Of a stretch of 64,000 bases of DNA, positions 39,797 to 50,638 are shown piece after piece. The stretch is from positions 1,043,341 through 1,107,340 of the forward strand of contig NZ_OZ060923.1 of the NCBI RefSeq assembly GCF_964059965.1, written 5' to 3'. The stretch is from Fukatsuia anoeciicola. GTDB lineage: Bacteria > Pseudomonadota > Gammaproteobacteria > Enterobacterales > Enterobacteriaceae. The notes below the pieces were generated by a model that ran no database searches, was not told the DNA's origin, and saw nothing but the letters and a program-made list of their open reading frames with translations. The translations under genes and the position numbers were made by a program. Within the stretch, counting starts at the first letter, position 1, and each line of letters begins with the position of its first letter.

Positions 39797-41011
39797 CTAT
39801 TTCTCTTTATAAAAAATTATTAGTTAAACTAACTTATCTTAGAAATCAAGTTAAGTATGCTACTTAAATCATAAAATAGCCAAATATCATCACCACTATT
39901 ATTATTAACACATCATACTGCTAATAATAAAAATTTTTAATAAATATAATATAATTACTTACTTAATCATATAATTAATAGTAATTTATATTACTGTCTA
40001 TTAGTAAGTCTATTACTAGAATAATTTATATTTACAAAAAAATTTATTATATTTATAGACGATAAGTTTAAAATAGGCTCTTATGAGAACTATTTAGAAT
40101 TATAAATAATGTATTATTTAATAATAATCAATATACGTATAGTAATTATAATACTTTATGTATCTTAATTATATAATACTTAGTTTTTTAAAAAACTAAT
40201 AAAAAGTATTACTGTGCTACTTTATGTTAAATAATACAATAGAGTTACAATTAATCTATATTAAAATTTTTTAATAAAAAATAAAAATTATTAATACTAT
40301 TAATAATTTTTATAATTAAATTATAAGTTACCTGCTATATATCTCATTCTTAGCTTTTGTAGCAATATCCTTAAAGGTAAGTATTATAAACTATATATCT
40401 ATTAACTAAAACAAATATAATTCATTAAGTTTTCTAAAAGACACACTTACCATTAGTACTTATAATTATGGTGCTAATAATAATATTTTACATACTTAGA
40501 ATAATCTAAGACCTAGCGTTTAAAGTGCTTAAAGGTAATCTTTTAGTATCTTTTGCTTGTTCTTAGGCTTAAATTTTATTAAATATAAATAATATTAAGT
40601 TAGAGCACTTTATAGAAATTAATAAGATAATATTATTTTTCTATTTTTTATGATTCAATTTTAATCAAACTATAAAAAAATTACTATATATTAAGTAATT
40701 ATTGTATATCTAATTTATTTATATATATTATGAATAAATAATATAGACTCGATTCTATAAGTAAAAAATCTATTAAGAATTATTTATAAAAAAATTAAAA
40801 TTGGCAGTATTTATTTTAAATATATTATATTTAATAAGAAGGTAATTTAAAAACTTACTTTACTTTATTTTCCTAAACAAACTTATGTAATTTATTTATT
40901 AAAAATAAGATAAATTTATAGTAAGGTAGCATCTCACTATAAAATTACTATTAACACTAAAATAAATCCTTTATAATAATAAAATTTATAACTATTAATA
41001 TAAACTTCTGT
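39797..41011. other. Gene-free AT-rich gap
   Basis: No coding frame is seen. Bases 40410-40570 resemble repeat D near the left window edge. Confidence 0.6.
40410..40570 (+). repeat. Dispersed degenerate repeat D, copy 2
   Basis: Counterpart of 285-440. The best-preserved part is 'ttagaataatctaa' followed by an 'agcgt' segment and 'gcttaaaggtaat'. Divergence is considerable. Confidence 0.5.
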
Positions 41012-41563
41012 ATGACTGGGAAAGGACACTTAATTTTCTCTATCTCTTGTGTTATTTTTGCTCAAAAAGCTAGATTAACACCAGCACTTACACAAGGAGA
41101 TTGGTGGCATACAATCTCAGCAGCATTACTAACTTCTTTATTGCCTGATATAGATCATCCAAGTTCTATTATTGGCCAGCAATTAAAATGGATTTCATTG
41201 TTTATGGCTAAACTTTTTGGTCATCGTGGCTTTACCCATAGCTTACTAGCAGTTTTTAGTAGTATAATCTTGATTCGTTCAGATATTTTTACTTATTGGT
41301 TTTTCTTACCAGATGATGTGTTACATGCTATGATTATTGGTTATTTTAGCCATTTATTAGCAGATATGTTAACACCAGCTGGTATTCCTTTGCTTTGGCC
41401 TTTTCGCTGGCGTTTTTGTGTTCCATTACTAAATTCTAGTAAAAATAATCAGTCTGAATATGTATTCTGTATATTATTACTAGGTTGTGCACTTTTTTGG
41501 CAATCTGATACCATCATTATTATAATATTTTATATTAAACAATTAAGAGCTTTTATTTTTTAA
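41012..41563 (+). CDS. ydjM: YdjM family membrane-bound metal-dependent hydrolase
   Basis: A 183-residue inner-membrane protein matching E. coli YdjM (196), a member of the LexA-regulated DUF457 family of predicted zinc hydrolases. Its substrate is unknown. Metal-ligand motifs are conserved: GH near residues 5-6, LPDIDHP near 45-51, FGHRGFTHS near 69-77 and GYFSHLLADMLTPAG near 109-123. Hydrophobic segments run at about 35-45, 75-88 and 150-180. I see no LexA box upstream and no good ribosome-binding site. The gene stands alone. Its survival in a heavily reduced genome is unexpected. Confidence 0.92.
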   Translation: MTGKGHLIFSISCVIFAQKARLTPALTQGDWWHTISAALLTSLLPDIDHPSSIIGQQLKWISLFMAKLFGHRGFTHSLLAVFSSIILIRSDIFTYWFFLPDDVLHAMIIGYFSHLLADMLTPAGIPLLWPFRWRFCVPLLNSSKNNQSEYVFCILLLGCALFWQSDTIIIIIFYIKQLRAFIF

Positions 41564-42048
41564 TTATATTAAAGAATTAATAATATGAATATCACATTAC
41601 ATTAATTTTAAAGATTTATAGAAAAATTTATTATTTATAGTTAATGTACTAATATTAATCTTATTATTAGCGTAAACTTTATGTAAATAATTATAATATA
41701 AGTATTTTTAATTATTTTACTGTAAGAATTTTTTTTGGTTTAGTGCTTTAACGTATTAATTAATTAATTTAATATTATTAATATTTATGTAAGTTTATTT
41801 ACACCTAATAATGATGTATTCAAATATATTAATTAATTTATTTTTATTAGATAATGTAATTTTTATTTACAAAATATTACAATAGTTAATAAAATAAGAT
41901 ATTTAGTAGAGAACATAATTAAAAAATTATTTTTTCATACTAAAACTGTTATCTTAGATATTATTTTAAAAATTTTATCTATACTTACCCTTGAATTTAA
42001 ATAATAAATTTTTATCCTAGAAATAACATTTATTGAAAAAAATATTCC
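41564..42048. other. Convergent spacer ydjM/kdsB
   Basis: A 485-base AT-rich spacer with no supported feature. Confidence 0.5.
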
Positions 42049-42816
42049 TTATTTTTTATAGTATTTATTAAAAAAAATATTCCTTACTCTTTGTAGATCC
42101 TCTGGGATATCAACTCCCCCTCCAGAAGGTATTTCCTGTGCTAGTTCTACGTGAATTTTTTCACCATGCCATAATATACGTAACTGTTCAAGTGACTCAA
42201 CTTTTTCTATTGGACTAGATGGCCAATTAATATAACGCTGGATAAAAGCTGCATGATAAGCATAAATACCAATGTGCCGTAAAAAATTTTTATGAGTATT
42301 AATTTTTGATTTAAAAAAATGCTGATGATTCCAAGGAATTGGTGCTCTAGAAAAATAGAGCGCATAATTTTTCATGTCTCTCACTACTTTTACTACGTTA
42401 GGATTAAAAATATCATGACTATTTTTAATAGGTGCTGCTAGTGTCGTTATACCCGCACCGCATGTTGCTAAATTACTTACAACTTGTCGAATAATTACTG
42501 GAGGGATAAGTGGTTCATCACCTTGTACATTAACAATAATTTTATTGGCAGGAAATCTATATCGTTTAATAACCTCAACTAACCTCTCAGTACCATTCTG
42601 ATGATCAAGTCTGGTAAGACAGGCTTCTCCTCCAGCAGCTTTAACAACCTTTACTACTGCATTATTATCAGTAGCAATAATTACTCGTTTAGCACCTGAT
42701 TGTAGCGCTCTTTCCATGACATGTAACACCATTGCCTTGCCATTAATGTCAGCTAATGGTTTACCAAGTAAACGACGTGATTTATAACGAGCAGGAATAA
42801 TAACAATAAAGCTCAT
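42049..42816 (-). CDS. kdsB: CMP-Kdo synthetase
   Basis: KdsB activates 3-deoxy-manno-octulosonate with CTP for addition to lipid A. The 255-residue protein matches E. coli KdsB (248). The nucleotide-binding N-terminus IIPARYKSRRLLGKPLADI spans about residues 5-23. NVQGDEPLIPP near 94-104 contains the metal-binding Asp. YFSRAPIPW near 153-161 and HIGIYAYHAAFI near 181-192 follow, as does LEQLRILWHG near 219-228. Its presence implies a Kdo-containing lipopolysaccharide inner core. It is isolated from its E. coli neighbours (lpxK, ycaR). Confidence 0.97.
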   Translation of the reverse strand: MSFIVIIPARYKSRRLLGKPLADINGKAMVLHVMERALQSGAKRVIIATDNNAVVKVVKAAGGEACLTRLDHQNGTERLVEVIKRYRFPANKIIVNVQGDEPLIPPVIIRQVVSNLATCGAGITTLAAPIKNSHDIFNPNVVKVVRDMKNYALYFSRAPIPWNHQHFFKSKINTHKNFLRHIGIYAYHAAFIQRYINWPSSPIEKVESLEQLRILWHGEKIHVELAQEIPSGGGVDIPEDLQRVRNIFFNKYYKK

Positions 42817-45800
42817 ATTAGTTTCTCATTAATAGCAAAAAGCAGTACATTGTTTAATAGAACAGGAATGCTCTTTTATACAAGATAAGCCTGCTTATCA
42901 GCCTTATATATTAATTTAAAATCTTTTTATTGAAAATAATCTGGCCATTACAGATTAGGCAAATAATAATTTTAGACAGATAGTAATTAATATTTTTATG
43001 AAGTAGTAAATAATTAATTTAGCTATTTATGTTAGGTATCTAATTTTAGAGATTATTTTAGAGAATAAAATAGTATAATATTTATTAACTTTTACCATAA
43101 GATATTAATTCTTTATATATGTATTATATTCTTTTAGTAGTTTACTTAACACTAATATGATTTGTATAAATAAAGATAATTTATATTAGTTATATTAAAT
43201 AGTTACTATTTATTAGAATTATTTATAACTTTTATCTCGCTAAATAAATTATTAATTTGCTATCTATGAAGTAAATGTATCAAAATATTTTTTACTAATA
43301 TTTAATAATACATTAAGTACTTTGGCAAAAAAATTAAAGTTACATAACTAATACTACAAAAAAATTATTTTAATTTACCCTACTAATAACATAAAATAAT
43401 TTAAATTAGCATGATCATGCTAATCCATTATTATTCCTCTAAATATATAATTATAGGCACGACAATAATAATATTAATAATTAATTAATATCTAATAGTA
43501 TATTTTTTGTAAAAAATAACTTTTTATAAGTTATCAAACATACTATATAGCAAAATTACTACATTTATCACTAATATTTAAATATATAAATTCTATATTT
43601 AATTAGTTAGTTTTATAGAAAATATTTCTAGTAACTATAATATATAGTGTTAGTTATAATATATAAATCAAAATTTAGTATATGTAATTATTATTACAAC
43701 TCTCAAGATAAATATATTTATCACATAACCCTTGGTTAATAAGCGATTTTATCTTAACCAATAAAAATAAATGGGTAAAATAAAATTAATTAAATTAAAA
43801 GTTAGTTACTTAATAACCTACTTATTATGTGATCTTATTTTATTACTAGAAAAATATCCATAATAAATAGTATATCAATTACCTTGGCTGTGTTATTAAC
43901 GATTAATATAATTACTTTTACTTAAAAAACATTTAATTATTCAAATTATAATCCTAAATATAGTTATTCATAATGTATTTAGGATCAAGTAAAATACTTT
44001 AATTTTTTATTAGAAATAATAAAATTAATTATATTAAAGCATTCTTTTATACATATATAAGAATAAATACTTACTTTATTATTAATATTTTATATTATTT
44101 TATATATTATATCGACTACCATGTAAATTTTAATAACAACTATAATCTACTATATAAGCTAAATAATAATTTTTATTATACATATAGAGCCTTTAATTAA
44201 AATTATATCTTGTTATATAAGTTAATTTATATAGTAACTAATATTATTAATATATAAATTTAATTACTATTTAATTATATATCCTATAATCCTAATATCT
44301 TTATACTTTTAATATATAGTACTATATTGTCTATTTTATTAAAGATAGCAATAGTTCTATCTTTTGTATAAAATATAATCTTTTTTTAAAGCAATTCTTT
44401 ACTTAAGATAGTAATAATATAATCTGATGAAGTCAGTTATAAAATTAGTAATAAACCTACTACTCTAACTCCAATAATTAACGCATTACTAATATATTTG
44501 AGTGATATTAGCATAAAGTTAGCATAAGGTTTAATTTATAAAATAAAAAATTTTTTTATATTTTATTTAGCTAAGTAAAAGTTATAATTATAGATATTAC
44601 CTATTTCATTTATAGATAATTAAAATTATCAACATATAAAAGACATAATACAAATTATTACCATTTAGTTAGCATTTGTGAAGTTTCTTATTAAATAAAT
44701 CTAATAACTTAAAGTATATAATAATCTATATTTAGATAACTATAGTTATAAGTATTTGATATTATAGCTAATAATATAATTGATTAGTACTATTAACTTT
44801 ATAAATATAATTTAATTATTTAATACTTTATTAATAATAATAAATAAAGTTTTACTAGTTAGTTTTAACACTATTATTAATAGATCTTTTAATAGTAGTT
44901 AATAATAATTATAAAATTAATATAAACTTATAGAATAAAGATTCAGGTTAGAGTATACATATTTATTTTATCAAGTTAGAATTATTAATTACCTTTATTT
45001 ATATTTCTAATACTAAATTAGCAATATAATAAGTTCCCAAGGGTTATATTTAAAAACTTAAGTGTAATAAAAAATAGAATATAACGATATATTAATAATA
45101 AGGAATTTTCTAATTAAATTAGTAACTACATACAAAAAATATAAATACTATATTTTATTAATTAATTTTAAAAAATTATTAAATAAATTTTTTATAACTG
45201 AAATATTAACTATAAACATAATAGTATAAAATATAAACTAGGTTACTAATATAAATTAACACTCATAAAATAATGTATTAGATTCTATTTAACTATCTAT
45301 ATAGTACTTTTATTAGGATTAATTATTAGCACTATTATTTATTAAATTATATTTTTTAATAATACTATCACTATAGTAGGCACACTTATTAGTAGTATAG
45401 GTTACTTTATAGTACTAACTAGTTTGGATATTAATTAAATACTAATGGTAACTATTTTTTTATAAAATCATATAGTAAATTTCTTCCAAAAATAAATACT
45501 CTTACTCTATACAAGTATTAACATAATTTTCTAAGAAAGAGGTTCTATAAATTATTGAATAGTAAAAATACTAGAGAAGAGAAAAACTATATTTAATTAG
45601 CACTAAATAGTTTAGCTTAAAAATAATAAAAATATTTAATATTAATCTAACATAGTTAAAATACCTAAATTATATTAGATCAATATTAAAATAAGTAATG
45701 ATATTTAAATTAAATATAATATAATTACAGTAATTTCTAATATGAAAATTAAATATAAAAGTTTTAGAAGAGGTTTTTTAAAATATTTCAATAAATTAAA

Positions 45801-46087
45801 TATAAATAATATATAGCTTATACCAAGATATAATCTAAGCTAAGTCAGAATTAATAATATCATAAAAAATATATATTTTATCTTACGTAAGAATATTAGA
45901 AATCTTATATGATTACTAATATATAATCCTAAGATTTTTAAAATCTATTCAAAATTTATTACTATCATTATATAGAAAAAATACATGAACACAACGAAGT
46001 TAAATAATATTTACATAAACTAAAATTATTAATATTTAATAATTTAATCAATTTTTATATAAAATTTTAATAAAATAAAATTATTAA
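42817..46087. other. Largest gap in the window, 3.3 kb gene-free
   Basis: No coding frame, tRNA or rRNA is seen. It has a perfect 20-bp palindrome at 43405-43424 and an 8-bp inverted repeat near 43732-43763 (TTGGTTAA / TTAACCAA). Otherwise it is featureless AT-rich sequence. Confidence 0.6.
43405..43424. repeat. Perfect 20-bp palindrome
   Basis: Self-complementary with centre ATGATCAT, in non-coding DNA 590 bases upstream of kdsB. It contains one GATC. It resembles an operator-type dyad, but no regulator can be named. Confidence 0.6.
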
Positions 46088-46945
46088 TTAGTCTTCTATT
46101 GCCTCTCGTAATCTTTTCATAGCATTTTTTTCTAGTTGTCGAATACGTTCAGCAGAAATGTCATATTGACTAGCAAGTTCTTGTAAAGTAGATTTGCTGT
46201 TATTATTTAACCAACGAGCGCGAATAATATGCTGACTACGTTCGTCTAACTTCTCTAACGCATACGATAATTTATCTGCTGCGTGATTTTCCCAATTACC
46301 TTCTTCAATACCATCAGCAAAATCAGATTTTTTATCTTGCAAATACAAAACTGGAGCAATAAATTGGGTATCATTTGTTTCATCGTCTGGTGAAAAATCA
46401 AATGTCATATCTTGAGCGGACATACGTGATTCCATTTCTCGGACATCCTTCTTAGTTACGCCTAATTCTTTAGCAACCATATCTACTTCATCTTGATTAA
46501 ACCAACCCAAGCGCTGCTTAGATTTTCGTAGATTAAAAAATAATTTACGTTGAGCTTTAGTTGTCGCAACTTTAACAATTCGCCAATTACGTAGAACGTA
46601 CTCATGAATTTCTGCTTTAATCCAATGCACCGCAAATGATACTAAGCGCACACCTATTTCTGGATTAAAACGACATACTGCTTTCATCAAGCCAATATTA
46701 CCCTCTTGGATTAAATCTGCTTGTGGCAAACCATATCCTGAATAGTTTCGAGCAACATGAGCAACAAAACGCAAGTGAGATAAAATTAATTGTTTAGCAG
46801 CATCTAAATCACCTTGATAATATAAGCGTTCAGCTAATTCTTGTTCTTCTTCTGCTGTTAACATCGGATAGACATTAGCAGCCCTAATATAAGCCTCTAG
46901 TCTTCCTTGTGGCATTAAAGCTAAAGTTTGCATTTCTTTGCTCAT
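46088..46945 (-). CDS. rpoH: Heat-shock sigma factor sigma-32
   Basis: RpoH directs RNA polymerase to heat-shock promoters such as groESL and dnaK. The chosen start at 46945 gives 285 residues, matching E. coli (284) from MSKEMQTLAL, and follows an agagga site five bases upstream. A longer frame from 46975 is unsupported. Core region 2 includes ADLIQEGNIGLMKAVCRFNP near 75-94. The RpoH box QRKLFFNLRKSKQRLGW is near 132-148, and region 4 ends the protein with STLQELASQYDISAERIRQLEKNA near 247-270. In E. coli it follows ftsYEX, which is absent here. Retention fits the high chaperone output typical of endosymbionts (known pattern, inferred here). Confidence 0.97.
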   Translation of the reverse strand: MSKEMQTLALMPQGRLEAYIRAANVYPMLTAEEEQELAERLYYQGDLDAAKQLILSHLRFVAHVARNYSGYGLPQADLIQEGNIGLMKAVCRFNPEIGVRLVSFAVHWIKAEIHEYVLRNWRIVKVATTKAQRKLFFNLRKSKQRLGWFNQDEVDMVAKELGVTKKDVREMESRMSAQDMTFDFSPDDETNDTQFIAPVLYLQDKKSDFADGIEEGNWENHAADKLSYALEKLDERSQHIIRARWLNNNSKSTLQELASQYDISAERIRQLEKNAMKRLREAIED

Positions 46946-47266
46946 TCTGGTCCTCTTAATAAGTAGCATATACAAGATTTTATATATTACTACTATAGTT
47001 ATTCTAACATGTTTAAATCTAAATTCAAGAGTTGATTCTCCATTATAATTTATCCTAAATATATATTTAAGTTTATCTAAATATAAATAGAATTTACTAT
47101 GTATTTTTGTCTTTCAAAATGTTTTAAATAATCTTTATTAATAAATTATTTCATTATTCAAAATACTAATAATATTTAAAAAATACAAAAAAATTATATT
47201 GAATTGTAATTATTATTTTTATATAAGTAATTAATATAAATAATTTTAAATACTTTGTTTATAATT

Positions 47267-47317
47267 TGATTATTAAGTCTTTAAATAAAAATTTTTTATT
47301 TAAAGACTTAATAATCA
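47267..47317. repeat. Perfect inverted repeat, 25-bp arms
   Basis: Arms 47267-47291 and 47293-47317 are exact complements around a single base. The outer part TGATTATTAAGTCTTT is not simple sequence, and the centre is an A/T run. It is about 320 bases upstream of rpoH and 50 bases before a second palindrome of similar size. Confidence 0.85.
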
Positions 47318-47367
47318 TTATTGCTAATCGTATAGTAAATACATATAACATACTTATTAATATTAAT

Positions 47368-47418
47368 AGGTCTTAATGTATCTAAGTAAATTATATTTAC
47401 TTAGATACATTAAGACCT
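47368..47418. repeat. Perfect inverted repeat, 24-bp arms
   Basis: Arms 47368-47391 and 47395-47418 are exact complements with a 3-base loop. The sequence starts AGGTCTTAATGTATC and is unrelated to the neighbouring palindrome apart from the AGTCTT/GGTCTT resemblance. Confidence 0.85.
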
Positions 47419-48494
47419 TGAAAGTAAAAATAAAAATTCTATTATCCTAATTTACTATTAATTGTATAATATTTATTGGATTAAGTAATAAGATATATTT
47501 AATATAACTGTATTTCAATGATTACAAACTATTATATAGTGACTTTTGAAAATAAATATACTATAATAACCTTATAACTTAATATTTAATATAAATAATT
47601 TATTTTTGTATAATATTAAAATTGCTAATTTATTAAAATATTGCTATATATAGTTATTAAAATAAAGAAATTCTAAGATAAATTTATCGCATTAACTAAG
47701 GCAAGAATAAAAATAATTCATAATTTAGTAGAAATTAGCAATGTAATAAAAAGTACTATCTAATAGTAATTAAAATAAACAATAAAATTATTGACTACTT
47801 TTAGGTAGTTTCTTTAATATAATGTTATATTTTAACTTTATATACTAAACTATATTTTAGTAAAATCTAATAAAATAGATCTTATAATTTATATCAATAA
47901 ACGTGGTTTCTTTATTAAATTCCTTATTTTTACAGTTATATTTTTAAATATTAATACAATATTTTTACAACTAAAATAACATGAAACTTAATATTTAGAA
48001 TATATTAAATAATAGTTATTGTTATAGGTATATGTATTCTATGAATACTAGAATATTTAAGATGTGATGCTAAAAATAATATATTAAGATATATCTTATT
48101 ATTTACCTATCCAAACCTAAAATCTATAGTAGTACTTTTATAGTTTTATTTATCTTAAGTTATAAGAGTGCTACTACAAATAAGAGTTTTATAAAAGATT
48201 TATGAATAAATAAAATAATTTTAACTAAATATGATATTCAAAAATAAAATTTATCTTATATTAAGAAATAATATATAAGATATCATAGAATTTTATACAA
48301 CTGTATAGTTACCAATAATAATTAAGAGTTTAATTAAATATTATTTATTTTAAGTAAATATCTAATACACGTTTTAAATTTAAGAGCTAATTTATTTAGT
48401 AGCTAATATAGTTTAGTAAATTTTCATTTAGGATTAATACGTTCAGGATTAATGCGCTAATAACTAAAATAAAATCTAAAAAATATAATTCAAC

Positions 48495-48625
48495 AGGGCT
48501 TGTGGTTTTTATTCTTCTTCATATACTAAGCCCTCTTGCTGAAGAGTTTAGCGCAAACATTGTGTAAAATAAGTCTTATACATTCAGGATTTGAGAAACC
48601 TAACTAGGCCTGCGCTAACAAAGAA
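48495..48625 (+). promoter_or_regulatory. Structured leader before thiC, possibly a degenerate TPP riboswitch
   Basis: This GC-richer island contains two perfect stems: AGGGCTT (48495-48501) with AAGCCCT (48528-48534), and TTAGCGCA (48548-48555) with TGCGCTAA (48611-48618). In order it also shows TTGTGG, GCTGAAGA, AACCTAACTAGG, CTGCG and AACAAAG. That is the order of Thi-box elements in the E. coli thiC leader (CTTGTCGG, GGCTGAGA, AACCTGATCAGG, CTGCGAAGGGAACAAG). The near-invariant GGGA and the exact CTGAGA are altered, so ligand binding may be lost or changed. It ends about 155 bases before thiC. An unrelated hairpin pair is the alternative. Confidence 0.5.
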
Positions 48626-48778
48626 AATAGAGTATTTTGTTAGAACTGATTTAAAATTTTAATAATTTATATTTACAAAAAAATAATACCATTAGTTTCT
48701 CTATACTGTTGCACTACTAGCCTCCAGGCAAACAATTTTTCTCTGTCGTATTTATTTCCCTATACTAAGGAATTTACT

Positions 48779-50638
48779 GTGTCTAATAATACAATTTCAA
48801 TTAATAAGACAATAATACCAGAGCCTACTGCAATACGTCCACGTAAACGGCAACGAGATGCCGCACAACAATTTATTTCTACGCTAGAAGGTATAACTTT
48901 TCCTAATTCACGGCGCATTTATCAACAAGGATCACGGATAGATATCCAAGTTCCTATGCGTGAAATTAAACAAAGTCCAACACTCATTAGTGATACAATG
49001 GGCGCAGCACATTATGTAGATAATGAAGCAATTTATGTTTATGACACATCTGGTGCTTATGGGGATCCAGAAGTTCAATTAAATGTTAGAGCAGGTCTAA
49101 CTAAATTACGAGCTAACTGGATTGCACAACGAAAAGACACTGAAACATTACCTATTGTCAGTTCTTATTTTACCCAACAACATTTATCTGATGAAGTGCT
49201 AGATCATTCATATTTTATACAGCGCCTTCATCCAATAAAAGCAATTACAGGCCAATCTATTACTCAGTTGTATTATGCACGTGCTGGTATCATTACTCCT
49301 GAAATGGAATTTATTGCTATTCGTGAAAACATGGGACGTAAAAAAATCTGTAGTAAAATATTATACCAACAACATTTAGGGCAATCTTTTGGCGCTAATT
49401 TACCAGAAAACATCACTGCTGAATTTGTACGACAAGAAGTAGCTGCAGGTCGTGCAATTATCCCTGCTAATATTAATCACCCCGAATCTGAACCAATGAT
49501 TATTGGTCGTAATTTTTTAGTTAAAGTCAATGCTAATATTGGCAATTCAGCAGTAACATCTTCTATTGAAGAAGAAGTAGAAAAACTAGTTTGGGCAACC
49601 CGTTGGGGTGCTGATACAGTAATGGATTTATCAACAGGACGTTATATTCATGAAACTCGTGAATGGATTTTACGTAACAGTCCTGTACCTATAGGTACAG
49701 TACCTATTTATCAAGCATTGGAAAAAGTAAATGGTATTACTGAAAAATTAAATTGGAAAATATTTCGTGATACTCTATTAGAGCAAGCAGAACAAGGAGT
49801 AGATTACTTTACTATTCACGCTGGAGTACTACTAAATTATATTCCTATGACAGCAAAACGCTTAACTGGTATTGTTTCTCGAGGAGGTTCTATCATGGCT
49901 AAGTGGTGCTTGTCCCATCATCAAGAGAATTTCTTATACCAATATTTTCGCGATATTTGTCAGATTTGTGCTGCTTATGATGTTTCATTATCATTAGGTG
50001 ATGGTTTGCGCCCTGGTTCAATTCAAGATGCTAATGATGAGGCTCAATTTGCAGAATTACATACCTTAGGCGAACTAACAAAAATTGCCTGGGAATATAA
50101 TGTACAGGTAATGATTGAAGGCCCCGGGCATGTACCTATGCAGATGATCCGCCGTAATATGACAGAAGAGTTGGAACACTGCCATCAAGCTCCCTTTTAT
50201 ACATTAGGACCACTAATAACAGATATCGCGCCAGGTTATGACCATTTTACTTCTGGCATTGGGGCAGCAATGATTGGGTGGTTTGGTTGTGCCATGTTAT
50301 GTTATGTTACACCAAAAGAGCATTTAGGTTTACCAAATAAAGAAGATGTTAAACAAGGATTAATTACTTATAAAATTGCTGCTCATGCTGCTGATTTAGC
50401 AAAAGGACATCCTGGTGCGCAAATACGTGATAATGCGTTATCTAAAGCGCGCTTTGAATTTCGTTGGGAAGATCAATTTAACTTAGCTCTTGATCCTATT
50501 ACTGCACGTGCCTTTCATGATGAAACCCTACCACAAGTATCTAGTAAAGCAGCTCATTTTTGTTCAATGTGTGGCCCTAAGTTCTGTTCAATGAAGATTT
50601 CACAGGAAGTGCATAATTATGCCAACAAGTCTGCCTAA
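48779..50638 (+). CDS. thiC: Phosphomethylpyrimidine synthase ThiC
   Basis: ThiC converts aminoimidazole ribotide to HMP-phosphate, the thiamine pyrimidine, by radical SAM chemistry. The 619-residue protein matches E. coli ThiC (631). It starts at GTG after an aagg site eight bases upstream. Conserved blocks include YDTSGxYGDP near residues 85-95, ARAGIITPEMEFIAIREN near 165-182, EGPGHVPMQMI near 445-455 and SLGDGLRPGSIQDANDEAQ near 404-422. The C-terminal cluster motif CSMCGPKFC (Cx2Cx4C, near 600-608) is intact. It leads thiCEFSGH with overlapping or near-overlapping genes. thiE starts 20 bases inside its 3' end. Confidence 0.98.
   Translation: MSNNTISINKTIIPEPTAIRPRKRQRDAAQQFISTLEGITFPNSRRIYQQGSRIDIQVPMREIKQSPTLISDTMGAAHYVDNEAIYVYDTSGAYGDPEVQLNVRAGLTKLRANWIAQRKDTETLPIVSSYFTQQHLSDEVLDHSYFIQRLHPIKAITGQSITQLYYARAGIITPEMEFIAIRENMGRKKICSKILYQQHLGQSFGANLPENITAEFVRQEVAAGRAIIPANINHPESEPMIIGRNFLVKVNANIGNSAVTSSIEEEVEKLVWATRWGADTVMDLSTGRYIHETREWILRNSPVPIGTVPIYQALEKVNGITEKLNWKIFRDTLLEQAEQGVDYFTIHAGVLLNYIPMTAKRLTGIVSRGGSIMAKWCLSHHQENFLYQYFRDICQICAAYDVSLSLGDGLRPGSIQDANDEAQFAELHTLGELTKIAWEYNVQVMIEGPGHVPMQMIRRNMTEELEHCHQAPFYTLGPLITDIAPGYDHFTSGIGAAMIGWFGCAMLCYVTPKEHLGLPNKEDVKQGLITYKIAAHAADLAKGHPGAQIRDNALSKARFEFRWEDQFNLALDPITARAFHDETLPQVSSKAAHFCSMCGPKFCSMKISQEVHNYANKSA

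Larger units (their letters stand above)
46946..48778. other. Divergent rpoH/thiC spacer with palindromes and a structured leader
   Basis: It contains two very long perfect palindromes (47267-47317 and 47368-47418), an imperfect long hairpin near 48128-48177, and a GC-richer structured element at 48495-48625. No coding frame is seen. Confidence 0.65.
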
